Assembly: GCA_016716385.1 (NCBI GenBank)
Contig: JADJWL010000002.1
Coordinates: forward strand, 496,001 to 560,000
DNA length: 64,000 nucleotides
Direction of reading: 5' to 3'
Origin: Bryobacterales bacterium
GTDB taxonomy: Bacteria > Acidobacteriota > Terriglobia > Bryobacterales > Bryobacteraceae
The notes beneath the pieces are model-generated. The model was not told the origin of the DNA. It made no database searches and saw only the letters and a list, made by a program, of their open reading frames with translations. The stretch's first letter is position 1. Each line of letters begins with the position of its first letter. Below, in pieces: positions 17,170-26,949 of the stretch. The position numbers and the translations under genes were made by a program.

Positions 17170-17643
17170 CTACTCGTTATAAGCAATGATGGCTTCGAAG
17201 AGATCCTTGAAGCGCTCGTAGCCCCGGGCATCGTTCTTGCGCGTGACCTGCAGCAACAGCTTCTCGAGCTGGTCGAGGCTGCGCAGCGAATGGCGCGCGA
17301 TCGTATACGCGAGCCGCGCACGCAACATCACGAACTCGTGCTGGCGGTCGCTTTCCGGCGCCCGGCACGCGCGCCGTACGGCGTTGTACAGGCGCCGCAA
17401 CTGGCTCTTGGTGCCCGAATCCATGTCCCGCATGCGGCTGACGACGGCGTGCGCCTGATTATCCAGGTACAGGCTGTCGGCGATCAAGCGGTCGAGATCG
17501 ATCTCGGGCGGTCCTTCGGGACGCCCGCCCGGACGGTCGCCGCGCTTGCCCCAGCGGTCGCCGCCGCGGTTTTCGCGGTCGCCGCCACGGCCTTCCCTGG
17601 GCGGCCGCCCCTCCCGTGCCTGCTGCTGCTGCTCTTCTGCCAT
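17170..17643 (-). CDS. csm2: Type III-A CRISPR small subunit Csm2 with an Arg/Gly-rich N-terminal extension
   Basis: This 157-residue protein ends with a helical domain (~50-157) containing QLRRLYNAVRRA and FVMLRARLAYTIARH, which fits the alpha-helical Csm2 small subunit lining the crRNA-target duplex. The first ~48 residues are low complexity: glutamines followed by repeated RGG, GDR and RPGGRP units, predicted disordered and strongly basic. Such an RG-rich tail is not part of the Csm2 proteins I know. It may add nonspecific RNA affinity. The ATG at 17643 lies 3 bases after the cas10 stop, so the two are coupled. Confidence 0.85.
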   Translation of the reverse strand: MAEEQQQQAREGRPPREGRGGDRENRGGDRWGKRGDRPGGRPEGPPEIDLDRLIADSLYLDNQAHAVVSRMRDMDSGTKSQLRRLYNAVRRACRAPESDRQHEFVMLRARLAYTIARHSLRSLDQLEKLLLQVTRKNDARGYERFKDLFEAIIAYNE

Positions 17644-17646
17644 GAA

Positions 17647-19110
17647 TCAAACCTCAGTGAACATCAGCGCCCATTCGAGGGCCACCAGGCCCGAGGGACG
17701 CAGCTTCAGTTTACGCGTCTTCCGCCCCGCGATTTCTCCCGCCAGGTGCGCGCGCAGTTTCTGGAATTCCTTTTCCCGGTCGCCGCCCAGAATCAGATTC
17801 AGACGGCGGTGGAACCGCCAGACCTTTTCAATCCGCGCTTCGGCGGCGCGCGCGAAGCCGGTGGCCGACACCTTCCCGTAGATGCCGCGAAGCTCCAGCA
17901 GAACGGGACGCGCCGTCGACGGATTGGGAAGCATCCGCAGCACGGTATCTTTTAACTCCGCGGCATCCGCCAACTGCTTCCATTCGAGCACTCGCCCCAG
18001 GACGTAGATGCAATCCTTGTCAGCGGCCTTAGCGATGTCGAGATTCCGCCCGGCTTCTTCATAGACCGCGGCCAGCGGAGCGTCCTGGCTTTCGGCCACA
18101 GCCAGCGCCATGGTAATGGTTTTGCCTTCGGCGCCCGGATACTCTTTCAGATTCTCCTCCGTGAAGCGGTGGAACAGGCGCTGCAACTCCCGCGCCAGCG
18201 CGATCAGCGCATCCCAGGAGCCGTACACGGCGAAGTCGTCGCCGCCCGAATACAGCACCGTCACCTTGCGCCAGAACTCAGGCAACGAGCACAGCACCTC
18301 GAGTTCGCCGGCGAAGAAATGCTTGTAGAGAACGGAAAGCGGGACGTACTCCTCGATCGTCTGGACACGGCGCAACCGCACGTTGAAGTCGTCCACGTCA
18401 CCGCGTAGGACCCCCCAGGCCGGCTTGCCGGGCGCACGGGACGCCAGTTCGCCCAAGGTCGCGGGCGCCGCGTCGCCGTCACCGGGAGCGGCATGGCGGG
18501 CCACGGTGATGCCGTCCGCCGAGACGTTTGTGGTGATTCTCCACACGTGCTTGCCGGTTCCGGGAAGAATGCGGCCCGGCGTCTCCGGATTCCAGCCGAC
18601 CGTGGAAGCCTCCCGGATCGCGGTGCTGAACTGCGGCGTGAAGTAGTCCCCGGCAGGCGCAGACTCCGCCGCATCGAACGGCTCAAAGGAAGCGCCGGAT
18701 GCTAAAGGCGCGCCGCGTTTCCGGTCCATCTCCTCGTTCAGCCGCTTCCGCACGGCGCTCCAGTCGCCCAGGTTCTCCGTGACTGCCCAAACCAGGCTGA
18801 CAATTCCGTTGGAAAGATGGGAGGCATCCGCGGCGGCCGCTCGCAGGAAGTCCTCCGCCGGGGTCCTTGCCTCACCCGGCAGCACGAGCAGAAACTGCGC
18901 TCCGCCGCTCGATCCCAGCAGGATCCGTGCCAAGCCCAATTCGGCGAGCAGCGCCCGGGGCAGGACTTCTCCGAGAAGCGCGATCCATTGCGCCCGCGCC
19001 GAAAGCAAGTCCTCTCTTCCGGCGGACGCGCTTTCACCCGGTCCGGCCGGCGAGAGAAGAAACTCCTCAATGCCCAGGATTTTCCCTCGCAGAAGGATCT
19101 GTTCGGACAT
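17647..19110 (-). CDS. csm1: HD-less Cas10/Csm1 with an intact GGDD cyclase motif
   Basis: This 487-residue protein is about 250 residues shorter than usual Csm1. It opens directly at the Palm1 domain (LRGKILGIEEFLLSP, then ARAQWIALLGEVLP and SSGGAQFLLVLP), so the N-terminal HD DNase domain is missing. Palm2 carries GDVDDFN at 237-243 and LYSGGDDFAVYGSWD with GGDD at 289-292. Cyclic oligoadenylate synthesis should therefore be possible. The C-terminal helical D4 domain follows. No zinc-finger cysteines are visible. It is the first gene of the csm operon, with a recognisable promoter upstream. The ATG at 19110 leaves no room for a hidden HD domain: the divergent transporter gene starts about 100 bases away. 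Confidence 0.92.
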   Translation of the reverse strand: MSEQILLRGKILGIEEFLLSPAGPGESASAGREDLLSARAQWIALLGEVLPRALLAELGLARILLGSSGGAQFLLVLPGEARTPAEDFLRAAAADASHLSNGIVSLVWAVTENLGDWSAVRKRLNEEMDRKRGAPLASGASFEPFDAAESAPAGDYFTPQFSTAIREASTVGWNPETPGRILPGTGKHVWRITTNVSADGITVARHAAPGDGDAAPATLGELASRAPGKPAWGVLRGDVDDFNVRLRRVQTIEEYVPLSVLYKHFFAGELEVLCSLPEFWRKVTVLYSGGDDFAVYGSWDALIALARELQRLFHRFTEENLKEYPGAEGKTITMALAVAESQDAPLAAVYEEAGRNLDIAKAADKDCIYVLGRVLEWKQLADAAELKDTVLRMLPNPSTARPVLLELRGIYGKVSATGFARAAEARIEKVWRFHRRLNLILGGDREKEFQKLRAHLAGEIAGRKTRKLKLRPSGLVALEWALMFTEV

Positions 19111-19136
19111 GGATAGAAAGGACCTAGGAAAACGCT

Positions 19137-19166
19137 AGTCTAGCAGCAGCATACGCGGGGAGTCAA
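19137..19166 (-). promoter_or_regulatory. Promoter of the cas10-csm operon
   Basis: Read on the minus strand, TTGACT (19166-19161), an 18-base spacer and TAGACT (19142-19137) form a good sigma-70-type promoter. A T-run lies directly upstream of the -35 box. The -10 box ends 26 bases before the cas10 ATG. The region lies between divergent genes. Confidence 0.6.
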
Positions 19167-19218
19167 AAAAGGATGCGTGCGTTCGATCCGCGGCCTGCCG
19201 TGGGAGAATGTGGCGGAT

Positions 19219-21201
19219 ATGACGCCGCCGCAGCCATCCCCCGCCGAGATGACCGTCAAGGCGGTGGCCGTCGGCGTGTTCCTCGCGATGGTTTTCGGGG
19301 CGGCCAACGCCTACCTGGGAATGAAGGCGGGCACCACGATCGCCGCCACCATACCCGCCGCCGTCATCGCCATCGCCCTGTTCCGGCTGCCGCGCATGCG
19401 GGGCGGCGTCCTTGAACAGAACATCGCCCGCACCGCCGCTTCCGTCGGCGAAGCTCTGGTGGCGGGCGCCATCTTCACGATCCCCGCGTTCATGCTGGTC
19501 GAAATCGACGGCGTGCGACTCTGGCCCAACCTGCGCGACCACTACTGGGAAGCGACGCTCATCCTCACGGTCGGCGGTCTGCTGGGCGTGTTCTTTATCA
19601 TCGTGCTGCGGCGTCCCCTGTGCGTCGATGCGGGGCTGCCCTGGCCGGAGTCGGTGGCAAGCGTCCAGATCGTGAGGGCGGGCGAGGACGGCAGCCGCGC
19701 CCCGCGCTACGTCTTCGGCGCGATGGCGTTCGGCGCCTTCATCCAATTGCTCAAGAGCGACAAGGGATTTCAAATCCTCCGTGAGTACGCGGAAGGCTTC
19801 CTCCGGTTCCCGGCATCGGTCATCCAGCACTTCGGCTTTCGCAAGGAGCCGCTGGCGGCGATCGGGCATGCGGGCGGCATTCCTTGGGCCACGCCGAGCC
19901 TGTCCCCGGCCTTGTTCGGCATCGGCTTCATCATCGGACCGCGCCTCGCCTCGATCAATTTCTCCGGCGGGGTCATCGCGTGGTGGATGCTGATCCCTCT
20001 GCTGCTGTTTTTTGATCCCGACCTGCCGGTCCGCCTCGGATCGGAGGATCCGGAGCTGGCCGCCTACACCGTCTGGTACAACGTGGTCCGCCCGATCGCC
20101 GTGGGCGCGATGCTCGTCGGCGCGGGCTACACGATGTTCAACATGCGGCAGTCGATCGCGCGCAGCCTGCGGGGAGCCTTCCAGGCGTCGGCGCGCGCCG
20201 GACACGCGGAGCGCCACATCGAGCGCACCGAGCGCGATATCCCGACCCAGTGGCTGCTGCTCGGCACGGTGGTTCTGACAGTCGGGATCACAGCCATCTA
20301 CTACCACTTCACACAAAGCTGGAACGCGGCGTTGGTGGCCGCCGCCATTATGTCGGTCACGGGCTTCCTGCTCTCCGCCGTCGGCGGCTATCTCGTGGGC
20401 CTCGTCGGCAGTTCGAACCAGCCGGTTTCGGGTCTGACGCTCTCGGCGCTCGTCGTCGCCGCGCTGGTGATGCTCGCAATGGGCGTCAAGGGACTGGCCG
20501 GAGTGGCAGCCGTCCTGGGCGTGGCGTCGGTGGTCTGCTGCGCCTGCTGCGTGTCCGGATCGCTGATCCAGGATCTCAAGGCGGGACATCTGCTCGGCGG
20601 CACGCCCTGGAAGATGCAGGTCGTCGAGATCGTGACGGTCCTGCTGATTGCCGTGTTCCTGATGCTGCCCATCATCGCGCTGCACGAAGCCAACCTCGAC
20701 ACCGGCGGCATCGGCGGACGCGCGCTTCCCGCTCCGCAGGCCGGGCTGATGGCGCAGTTGGCCAAAGGCATCGTCGGGGGACAGATGGCGTGGGGGCTGA
20801 TCGGCATCGGCATTGCTTTCGGCTTCGCGATCATCCTCTGCGGCGCGCGCGCGCCGATGCTGATCGCCGTCGGGATGTACCTGCCGTTCGACACGACGTC
20901 CGCCATTTGGATGGGCGGGCTGGTGGCCTGGGTGCTCTCGAAGCTGACGAGCGGCGTCCCGGAAGCGAGCAAGCCGGCGATCGAAGAGCGCGGCACGCTG
21001 CTGGCCTCCGGTCTGATCGCGGGCGAGGCGATCATGGGGATCCTGCTGGCGGCCGTGTTTCTCTCCGGCGTGCCGTCGTTGACACACGCCGTGACCGGCC
21101 TCGACGCGTTCCCGTTCTACGAAGCTTGGGGGGGCTGGCTCTCGCTACTCGCGTTCGCCGCGATCGCCTGGGTTCTGATCCGCATCCCGCAGCGCGGCTA
21201 A
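19219..21201 (+). CDS. OPT-family oligopeptide/metal-chelate transporter
   Basis: About 660 residues with many transmembrane helices. OPT landmarks include the N-terminal VGVFLAMVFGAANAYLGMKA helix with a Gly-rich loop, LPWPESVASVQIVRAGE, GGVIAWWMLIP, and a C-terminal GAGDS-like FGFAIILCGARAPMLIAVG region. Family members are proton-coupled importers of peptides or metal chelates such as siderophore-like compounds. I chose the ATG at 19219 (MTPPQPSPAEM), preceded by GGGAGA; an in-frame ATG 42 bases upstream is possible. The 3' end overlaps the convergent aldolase gene by 57 bases. Confidence 0.9.
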   Translation: MTPPQPSPAEMTVKAVAVGVFLAMVFGAANAYLGMKAGTTIAATIPAAVIAIALFRLPRMRGGVLEQNIARTAASVGEALVAGAIFTIPAFMLVEIDGVRLWPNLRDHYWEATLILTVGGLLGVFFIIVLRRPLCVDAGLPWPESVASVQIVRAGEDGSRAPRYVFGAMAFGAFIQLLKSDKGFQILREYAEGFLRFPASVIQHFGFRKEPLAAIGHAGGIPWATPSLSPALFGIGFIIGPRLASINFSGGVIAWWMLIPLLLFFDPDLPVRLGSEDPELAAYTVWYNVVRPIAVGAMLVGAGYTMFNMRQSIARSLRGAFQASARAGHAERHIERTERDIPTQWLLLGTVVLTVGITAIYYHFTQSWNAALVAAAIMSVTGFLLSAVGGYLVGLVGSSNQPVSGLTLSALVVAALVMLAMGVKGLAGVAAVLGVASVVCCACCVSGSLIQDLKAGHLLGGTPWKMQVVEIVTVLLIAVFLMLPIIALHEANLDTGGIGGRALPAPQAGLMAQLAKGIVGGQMAWGLIGIGIAFGFAIILCGARAPMLIAVGMYLPFDTTSAIWMGGLVAWVLSKLTSGVPEASKPAIEERGTLLASGLIAGEAIMGILLAAVFLSGVPSLTHAVTGLDAFPFYEAWGGWLSLLAFAAIAWVLIRIPQRG

Positions 21202-21954
21202 CGCCTGCCGGTGCGCGTTCAGCAGAAGCACCGTATCCACCGAGAAGCAGACGTAGCGCATCCCGGCCCTGCGCCACAGCGCGGCTTCCCCGAGCGAATT
21301 GGTGAATACGCCGGCCGCCTTGCCGTGCGCCGCGGCGATCGCCGTCAGCCGGGACGCGGCTTCGAGCACGCGCGGATGCGAGGTCTGTCCCGGTACGCCG
21401 ACGCTCTGCGAAAGATCGTAGGGGCCGAGAAACAGCACGTCGCATCCGGGCAGCGCCGCGATCTCCTCCGCGGCGGCGACCCCGTCGGCCGATTCCACCT
21501 GCAGGACAACCAGCGTCTCGCGGTTCGCCCGCGCCACGAACTCCGCCGGCGTCTCGGCCGAGAAATGTCCGGCGCGGACGAACGGATTGAAGCCGCGCTT
21601 CCCCAGGGGATGGAAGCGCGCCGCCTCGATCGCCCGCCGCGCGGCATCAGGCGACGCGATCTGCGGGATCTGCACGCCGGCGGCGCCGGAATCAAGCGCA
21701 TGCTGGATCTGTGCGGCATCGTTCGAGGCGACGCGGACGATAGCGGGCAAACCCGCGGCCGACGCGGCACGGACGAGGCGAGGCCAGTCGGCGGCGGTGA
21801 ACGGCGCATGCTCGCCGTCTAGCACGGCGAAGTCCCAGCCGGCGAGGCCCGCCAGCTCCGCCGCTTCGGCGCAGGGCAATTCGCAGAACACGCCGTAGGC
21901 CACCCCGGCGGCGAGCCGGGCATTCAATGAGGGGAGCTGTAGGATGCGGGTCAC
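21145..21954 (-). CDS. HpcH/HpaI-family class II aldolase
   Basis: This 269-residue protein contains the family signatures: AVLDGEHAPF, IVRVASNDAAQIQHALDSGA (sugar/acid-binding Arg), VQIPQIAS, LQVESADGVAA (metal-binding Glu) and LGPYDLSQSVGVPGQ. These enzymes cleave or form hydroxy-oxo-acids with pyruvate and a divalent metal, as in 4-hydroxy-2-oxoheptanedioate aldolase. The substrate is unknown. The start is a GTG at 21954 that overlaps the selB stop (GTGA), so the gene is translationally coupled to selB; I see no functional reason for that pairing. The end overlaps the convergent OPT gene by 57 bases. Confidence 0.9.
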   Translation of the reverse strand: MTRILQLPSLNARLAAGVAYGVFCELPCAEAAELAGLAGWDFAVLDGEHAPFTAADWPRLVRAASAAGLPAIVRVASNDAAQIQHALDSGAAGVQIPQIASPDAARRAIEAARFHPLGKRGFNPFVRAGHFSAETPAEFVARANRETLVVLQVESADGVAAAEEIAALPGCDVLFLGPYDLSQSVGVPGQTSHPRVLEAASRLTAIAAAHGKAAGVFTNSLGEAALWRRAGMRYVCFSVDTVLLLNAHRQALAALRDADQNPGDRGERE

Positions 21955-23807
21955 AGGACAATCCGTTCGTCGCCGTCCCGCCGGGTGATGCGCTCCCGGT
22001 CGAGAAACTCGAGCAGCGGGATGGCGTACTTGCGTGAGATGCCGGTCCAATCTTTGAACACGGGTACGGTGAAGCGCTGTGCGCGGTGCGAGGCCAGTTG
22101 ATTCTTGAGCGAGTCGAGCGCCTCCGCGTGGAAGATCAGTTGGTCGCTCACGCGGACCAGACGCTTCTCGCGCAGCAGACTTTGGAGGAGCGTCCGCGCA
22201 CGCCCGGCTTCGACGCCGGACTGCGCCAGCACGCTGGCCAGCGGTGGAACCGCCAGCCCCCCGGCGGCGAACGCCGACTCGATCGCCTCGCGCGCGGCGG
22301 CTTCGTCCTGCCGGAGGACCACGCGGTGCGAGGCCAGACGGACGAGGTCGCCTTCGGCTCTCGCATTCCTGGCCGCGGCCAGCACCGCCTCCCATACGGG
22401 CGCGGGCGCATCCGGCAGCACGGACGCGCGCAGATCGTGCCGCGGCATCCCGGGTTCGAGCGGACGATCCTTGTGAAACCGCGTAAGCTGCGTTTCGGCC
22501 TCGGCCGCGCGGGCGGCTATCCAGGCCGGATCGAGCACGTGCGACTCGATCACACGCAGCCCCGCGCAGTTCCGCAGGATTTCACCTTCTGTGAGGCCCG
22601 TCCGTATCACCAGTTCGGCGACCGTCAGTCCGTGCGACGCCTCGTTCACCAGCAGAGCGATGCGCTCCGGCAGGGGCCCGCTGAGCAGGACGCGCAGACG
22701 CGGTTCCGGGCTCCGGCGCCGCCGCAAGCGCGGAGGATGGATGTCGGCAACGATCCCGCCTCCGATCGTCGTCACCGGGGAGAAACGCCGCACGATGAAC
22801 CGGTCGCCCGGCATCAGCAGCACAGGCTCGGCCAGTTCCAGCCGGGCGAATGCCGCCCCGCCCGGATCGAGAGTCCTGTTGCCGTCCAGCAGGCGGACCC
22901 GCGCGGAAGTCTCCGCCGCGCCGGTGTGAACGTGCACGGGCGCGAGATGCTTCAGCGGCTTGGCGGAGGCAAGCAGGTCGAGGCGGACATCCACGGTCAC
23001 GCTGGCTTGAAACAAGCCGCAGTGTGTCAGCACCATGCCGCGCTGCAGATCCCCGGTATCGACGCCGGACAGGTTGATCGCGGTCCGCTGTCCCGCCGTC
23101 GCCCGCGCCGCCGCCTCTCCGTGAACCTGCAAGCCTCGCACCCGCGCCCGCCGCCCGCCCGGGTGGATCTCGACCTCGTCTTCGCGCGCCACACTCCCGG
23201 CCACCAGCGTCCCCGTGACCACCGTCCCGAAGCCGGTCATCGTGAACACGCGGTCCACCGGCAACCGGAACGGCCGGGACGCATCCTTGGCTGCCGCCGC
23301 GCGCGCCGCCTGCGACAGGGCATCGCGCAGCGCATCGAGCCCGGCGCCGGTGACGGCGCTCACGGGCACAATCGGCGCGCCTTCCAGGAACGATCCCGCC
23401 ACAAGGTCCTCCACTTCGAGCCGCACCAGGTCCACGAGGTCAGGCTCCACCAGGTCCGACTTCGTCAGCGCCACGACACCCGCGCGCAGACCCAGCAGAC
23501 GGCAGATGTCGAAGTGCTCGCGCGTCTGCGGCATCACCGATTCGTCCGCCGCCACCACCAGCAGCACCAGGTCGATCCCGCTCGCGCCGGCCAGCATGTT
23601 GCGCACAAAACGCTCGTGGCCCGGCACGTCGACAAAACCAAGACGCAGATCCGGGGCCAGCGCCAGGTGCGCGAACCCGATGTCGATCGTGATCCCGCGG
23701 CGCTTCTCTTCTTCCAGGCGATCGGTGTCGATGCCGGTGAGAGCCCGGACCAGAGCGGTCTTGCCGTGATCGATATGTCCGGCGGTCCCGGCGATAATGT
23801 TCTTCAT
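21951..23807 (-). CDS. selB: Selenocysteine-specific translation elongation factor SelB
   Basis: This 618-residue protein begins MKNIIAGTAGHIDHGKTALV, a GTPase P-loop with the SelB AGHIDHGKT form. Next come RGITIDIGFAHL (switch I), DVPGHERFVRNML (switch II) and TKSD. EF-Tu-like domains II-III follow (MTGFGTVVTGT, RFSPVTTIGGG). The C-terminal ~200 residues are tandem winged-helix domains ending in FKDWTGISRKYAIPLLEF, which bind the SECIS hairpin. The factor delivers Sec-tRNA to UGA codons. No selA, selC or selD gene is in this window. The ATG at 23807 coincides almost exactly with the divergent gene's start region; an ATG five codons upstream is possible. Confidence 0.96.
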   Translation of the reverse strand: MKNIIAGTAGHIDHGKTALVRALTGIDTDRLEEEKRRGITIDIGFAHLALAPDLRLGFVDVPGHERFVRNMLAGASGIDLVLLVVAADESVMPQTREHFDICRLLGLRAGVVALTKSDLVEPDLVDLVRLEVEDLVAGSFLEGAPIVPVSAVTGAGLDALRDALSQAARAAAAKDASRPFRLPVDRVFTMTGFGTVVTGTLVAGSVAREDEVEIHPGGRRARVRGLQVHGEAAARATAGQRTAINLSGVDTGDLQRGMVLTHCGLFQASVTVDVRLDLLASAKPLKHLAPVHVHTGAAETSARVRLLDGNRTLDPGGAAFARLELAEPVLLMPGDRFIVRRFSPVTTIGGGIVADIHPPRLRRRRSPEPRLRVLLSGPLPERIALLVNEASHGLTVAELVIRTGLTEGEILRNCAGLRVIESHVLDPAWIAARAAEAETQLTRFHKDRPLEPGMPRHDLRASVLPDAPAPVWEAVLAAARNARAEGDLVRLASHRVVLRQDEAAAREAIESAFAAGGLAVPPLASVLAQSGVEAGRARTLLQSLLREKRLVRVSDQLIFHAEALDSLKNQLASHRAQRFTVPVFKDWTGISRKYAIPLLEFLDRERITRRDGDERIVL

Positions 23808-24702
23808 GGCCCCGATCTTCATGCTACTCCTGGCGGGGCAGGCGCTTGCGCAGGAAGTGCCGCTGTTCCGGGCCGATGTGGCGCAGGTGCGCCTCGACGT
23901 GCAAGTGGTCGACGCCAAAGGCCGCACTGTGAAGGGCCTTACGCGGGACGATTTCGCCGTGTTCGACGAAGACCAGCCGTCGGAGATCGTCGCGTTCGGC
24001 CTCGATACCGAGCCCCTCGACCTGCTGCTGCTGCTCGACGTCTCGGGCTCCATGCGGCGGCAGGTGCAGCAACTGGCGCAGTCCGCGCGCGATGCACTCG
24101 ACGAATTGCGTGACGACGACGAAGTCGCGCTGATGCTGTTCGCCCGGCACTCCGAGGTGGTCCACGGCTTCACACCGGACCTCGGCCGCGTCCAGCAGGA
24201 CCTGCGCCAGGCCCTGCGCTGGACCGGTCTGGGCGCCGGCACCCTGCTCAACGCGGCACTTCTCGCCGGCGTGGAGGTCATGCGCGAGCGCGAGCCGCGC
24301 GGGCGGCGTGCTGTCTTGTGCGTGACCGACAACCAGGGACTGAACTACCAGTCTCCGGACGAAGCCGTGATCCAGGCGTATCTGGCCGCCGACACCGTGC
24401 TGAACGCCATCGTCACCGGCAGCGCGAGGCCCCCTGATCCCAGTGCCAACCCAGACTTCACAGCCTTCGATGTCTTCACCATCGCCGAACAGACCGGCGG
24501 CGAAGCGCTGTCCGCCAGCGACGCCGGCAAGGTCTTCCCGGAACTGATCGAGCGCATCCGTTCGCGCTATTCGCTGGCCCTGCGCGCAGGGACGGGCGAG
24601 GCTGGCAACTTCCGCCGCGTCCGTGTTCTGCTGGCTGGTCCGGCATCGCAGAAATACCCTGGCGCGCGGGTCCGCGCCCGCTCAGGCTATACGCTACAGT
24701 AG
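23797..24702 (+). CDS. Exported VWA-domain protein of the acidobacterial VWFA-related type
   Basis: About 301 residues with a short signal peptide (ending near LAGQALAQ). A beta domain with LDVQVVDAKGRTVKGL, LTRDDFAVFDEDQP and EIVAFGLD follows. The von Willebrand A domain carries the MIDAS motif LLLLLDVSGSM. The arrangement matches the VWFA-related family that is expanded in Acidobacteriota; its role is unknown, probably extracellular protein binding. An alternative ATG at 23806 gives MAPIFMLLLAG. Both starts overlap the divergent selB start, so the promoters must lie inside the opposite gene. Only 5 bases separate it from the carboxylase gene downstream. Confidence 0.88.
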   Translation: MFFMAPIFMLLLAGQALAQEVPLFRADVAQVRLDVQVVDAKGRTVKGLTRDDFAVFDEDQPSEIVAFGLDTEPLDLLLLLDVSGSMRRQVQQLAQSARDALDELRDDDEVALMLFARHSEVVHGFTPDLGRVQQDLRQALRWTGLGAGTLLNAALLAGVEVMREREPRGRRAVLCVTDNQGLNYQSPDEAVIQAYLAADTVLNAIVTGSARPPDPSANPDFTAFDVFTIAEQTGGEALSASDAGKVFPELIERIRSRYSLALRAGTGEAGNFRRVRVLLAGPASQKYPGARVRARSGYTLQ

Positions 24703-24707
24703 GCCTG

Positions 24708-26249
<1,542 letters not shown>

Positions 26250-26313
26250 CCTATAACGGAATAAAGCATCGCCCCGATTGTATCGGCCGCACAGTAAGCC
26301 GATAACTACAGTA

Positions 26314-26949
26314 ATGCGAGTCTGCCTCGTGCTGGTTGTGCTCACCGTCACATCCGGCTACGCACAGCAGCCTAAACGGGAAGCGATCGAGGACCAGCAC
26401 GGCGCGTCTCTGGCGGCGCAGAAGGCCTCCGTGCTGCGACAGGTCCTAGGCAGCGGACCGGTGGCGCGGCAGGATCCCGCGGAATTCTTCCTCATTCCCT
26501 TCGATGCCGTTCCGGCTGCGCCGCGCGAGGCGGCCGATTGCGAACCGGCGGACCGGGAGGCCGTCAAGAAGGAGCTCGCCGCGGCTGCGGCGCGCGAGGG
26601 GCTGCGCCCGGAGCTCCTGCACGCGGTCGCTGAACAGGAGTCCGGCTTCAATCCGTGCGCGGTGTCGCACAAAGGCGCCGAAGGAGTGATGCAGTTGATG
26701 CCCGCCACTCAGCAGGATCTCGGCGTCGCAAACGCGTTCGATGCGCGCGAAAACATCGCCGCGGGAGCCAAGCTGCTGAAGAAGTTGCTGGCGCAGTACG
26801 ACGGAGACCTGAAGCTGGCGTTGAGCGCGTACAACGCCGGAAGCGAGCGGGTGCGGGTCGCGGGCGGCGTACCCGCGATCCCTGAAACCGAGCACTACGT
26901 CGAGAGCATTCTCAACAAGCTGAAGCGCGTGCGGAGCAATGCGGAGTGA
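26314..26949 (+). CDS. Exported lytic transglycosylase (SLT family)
   Basis: This 211-residue protein has a signal peptide (MRVCLVLVVLTVTSGYAQ) and a C-terminal SLT/goose-lysozyme-like domain. The catalytic Glu is in LLHAVAEQESGFNPCAVS, followed by GAEGVMQLMPATQQDLGV and the end motif LALSAYNAGSERV. It cleaves peptidoglycan glycan strands to 1,6-anhydro products, probably in remodelling or secretion-site assembly. The middle region (~20-100) is acidic and lacks a known domain. The ATG at 26314 gives the signal peptide; a GATAAC hexamer ending 7 bases before it is a weak possible -10. Overlaps the histidine kinase gene by 11 bases. Confidence 0.92.
   Translation: MRVCLVLVVLTVTSGYAQQPKREAIEDQHGASLAAQKASVLRQVLGSGPVARQDPAEFFLIPFDAVPAAPREAADCEPADREAVKKELAAAAAREGLRPELLHAVAEQESGFNPCAVSHKGAEGVMQLMPATQQDLGVANAFDARENIAAGAKLLKKLLAQYDGDLKLALSAYNAGSERVRVAGGVPAIPETEHYVESILNKLKRVRSNAE

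Noticed and set aside
17163..17321. N-terminal extension of csm3 through csm2
   Set aside because: The extension is Arg/Ser-rich junk in the csm2 antiframe; the ATG at 17162 has a good ribosome site.
14163..19218. CRISPR array beside the csm operon
   Set aside because: Gaps around the operon are at most ~110 bases and contain no repeated unit. The same holds beside cas6.
19135..21087. Long minus-strand open frame opposite the OPT transporter
   Set aside because: Low-complexity Arg/Asp/His composition; the plus-strand gene has the membrane helices and family motifs.
26274..26286. CCGAT-TGT-ATCGG hairpin upstream of the lytic transglycosylase
   Set aside because: Five-base stem that cannot be extended; common by chance in GC-rich DNA.
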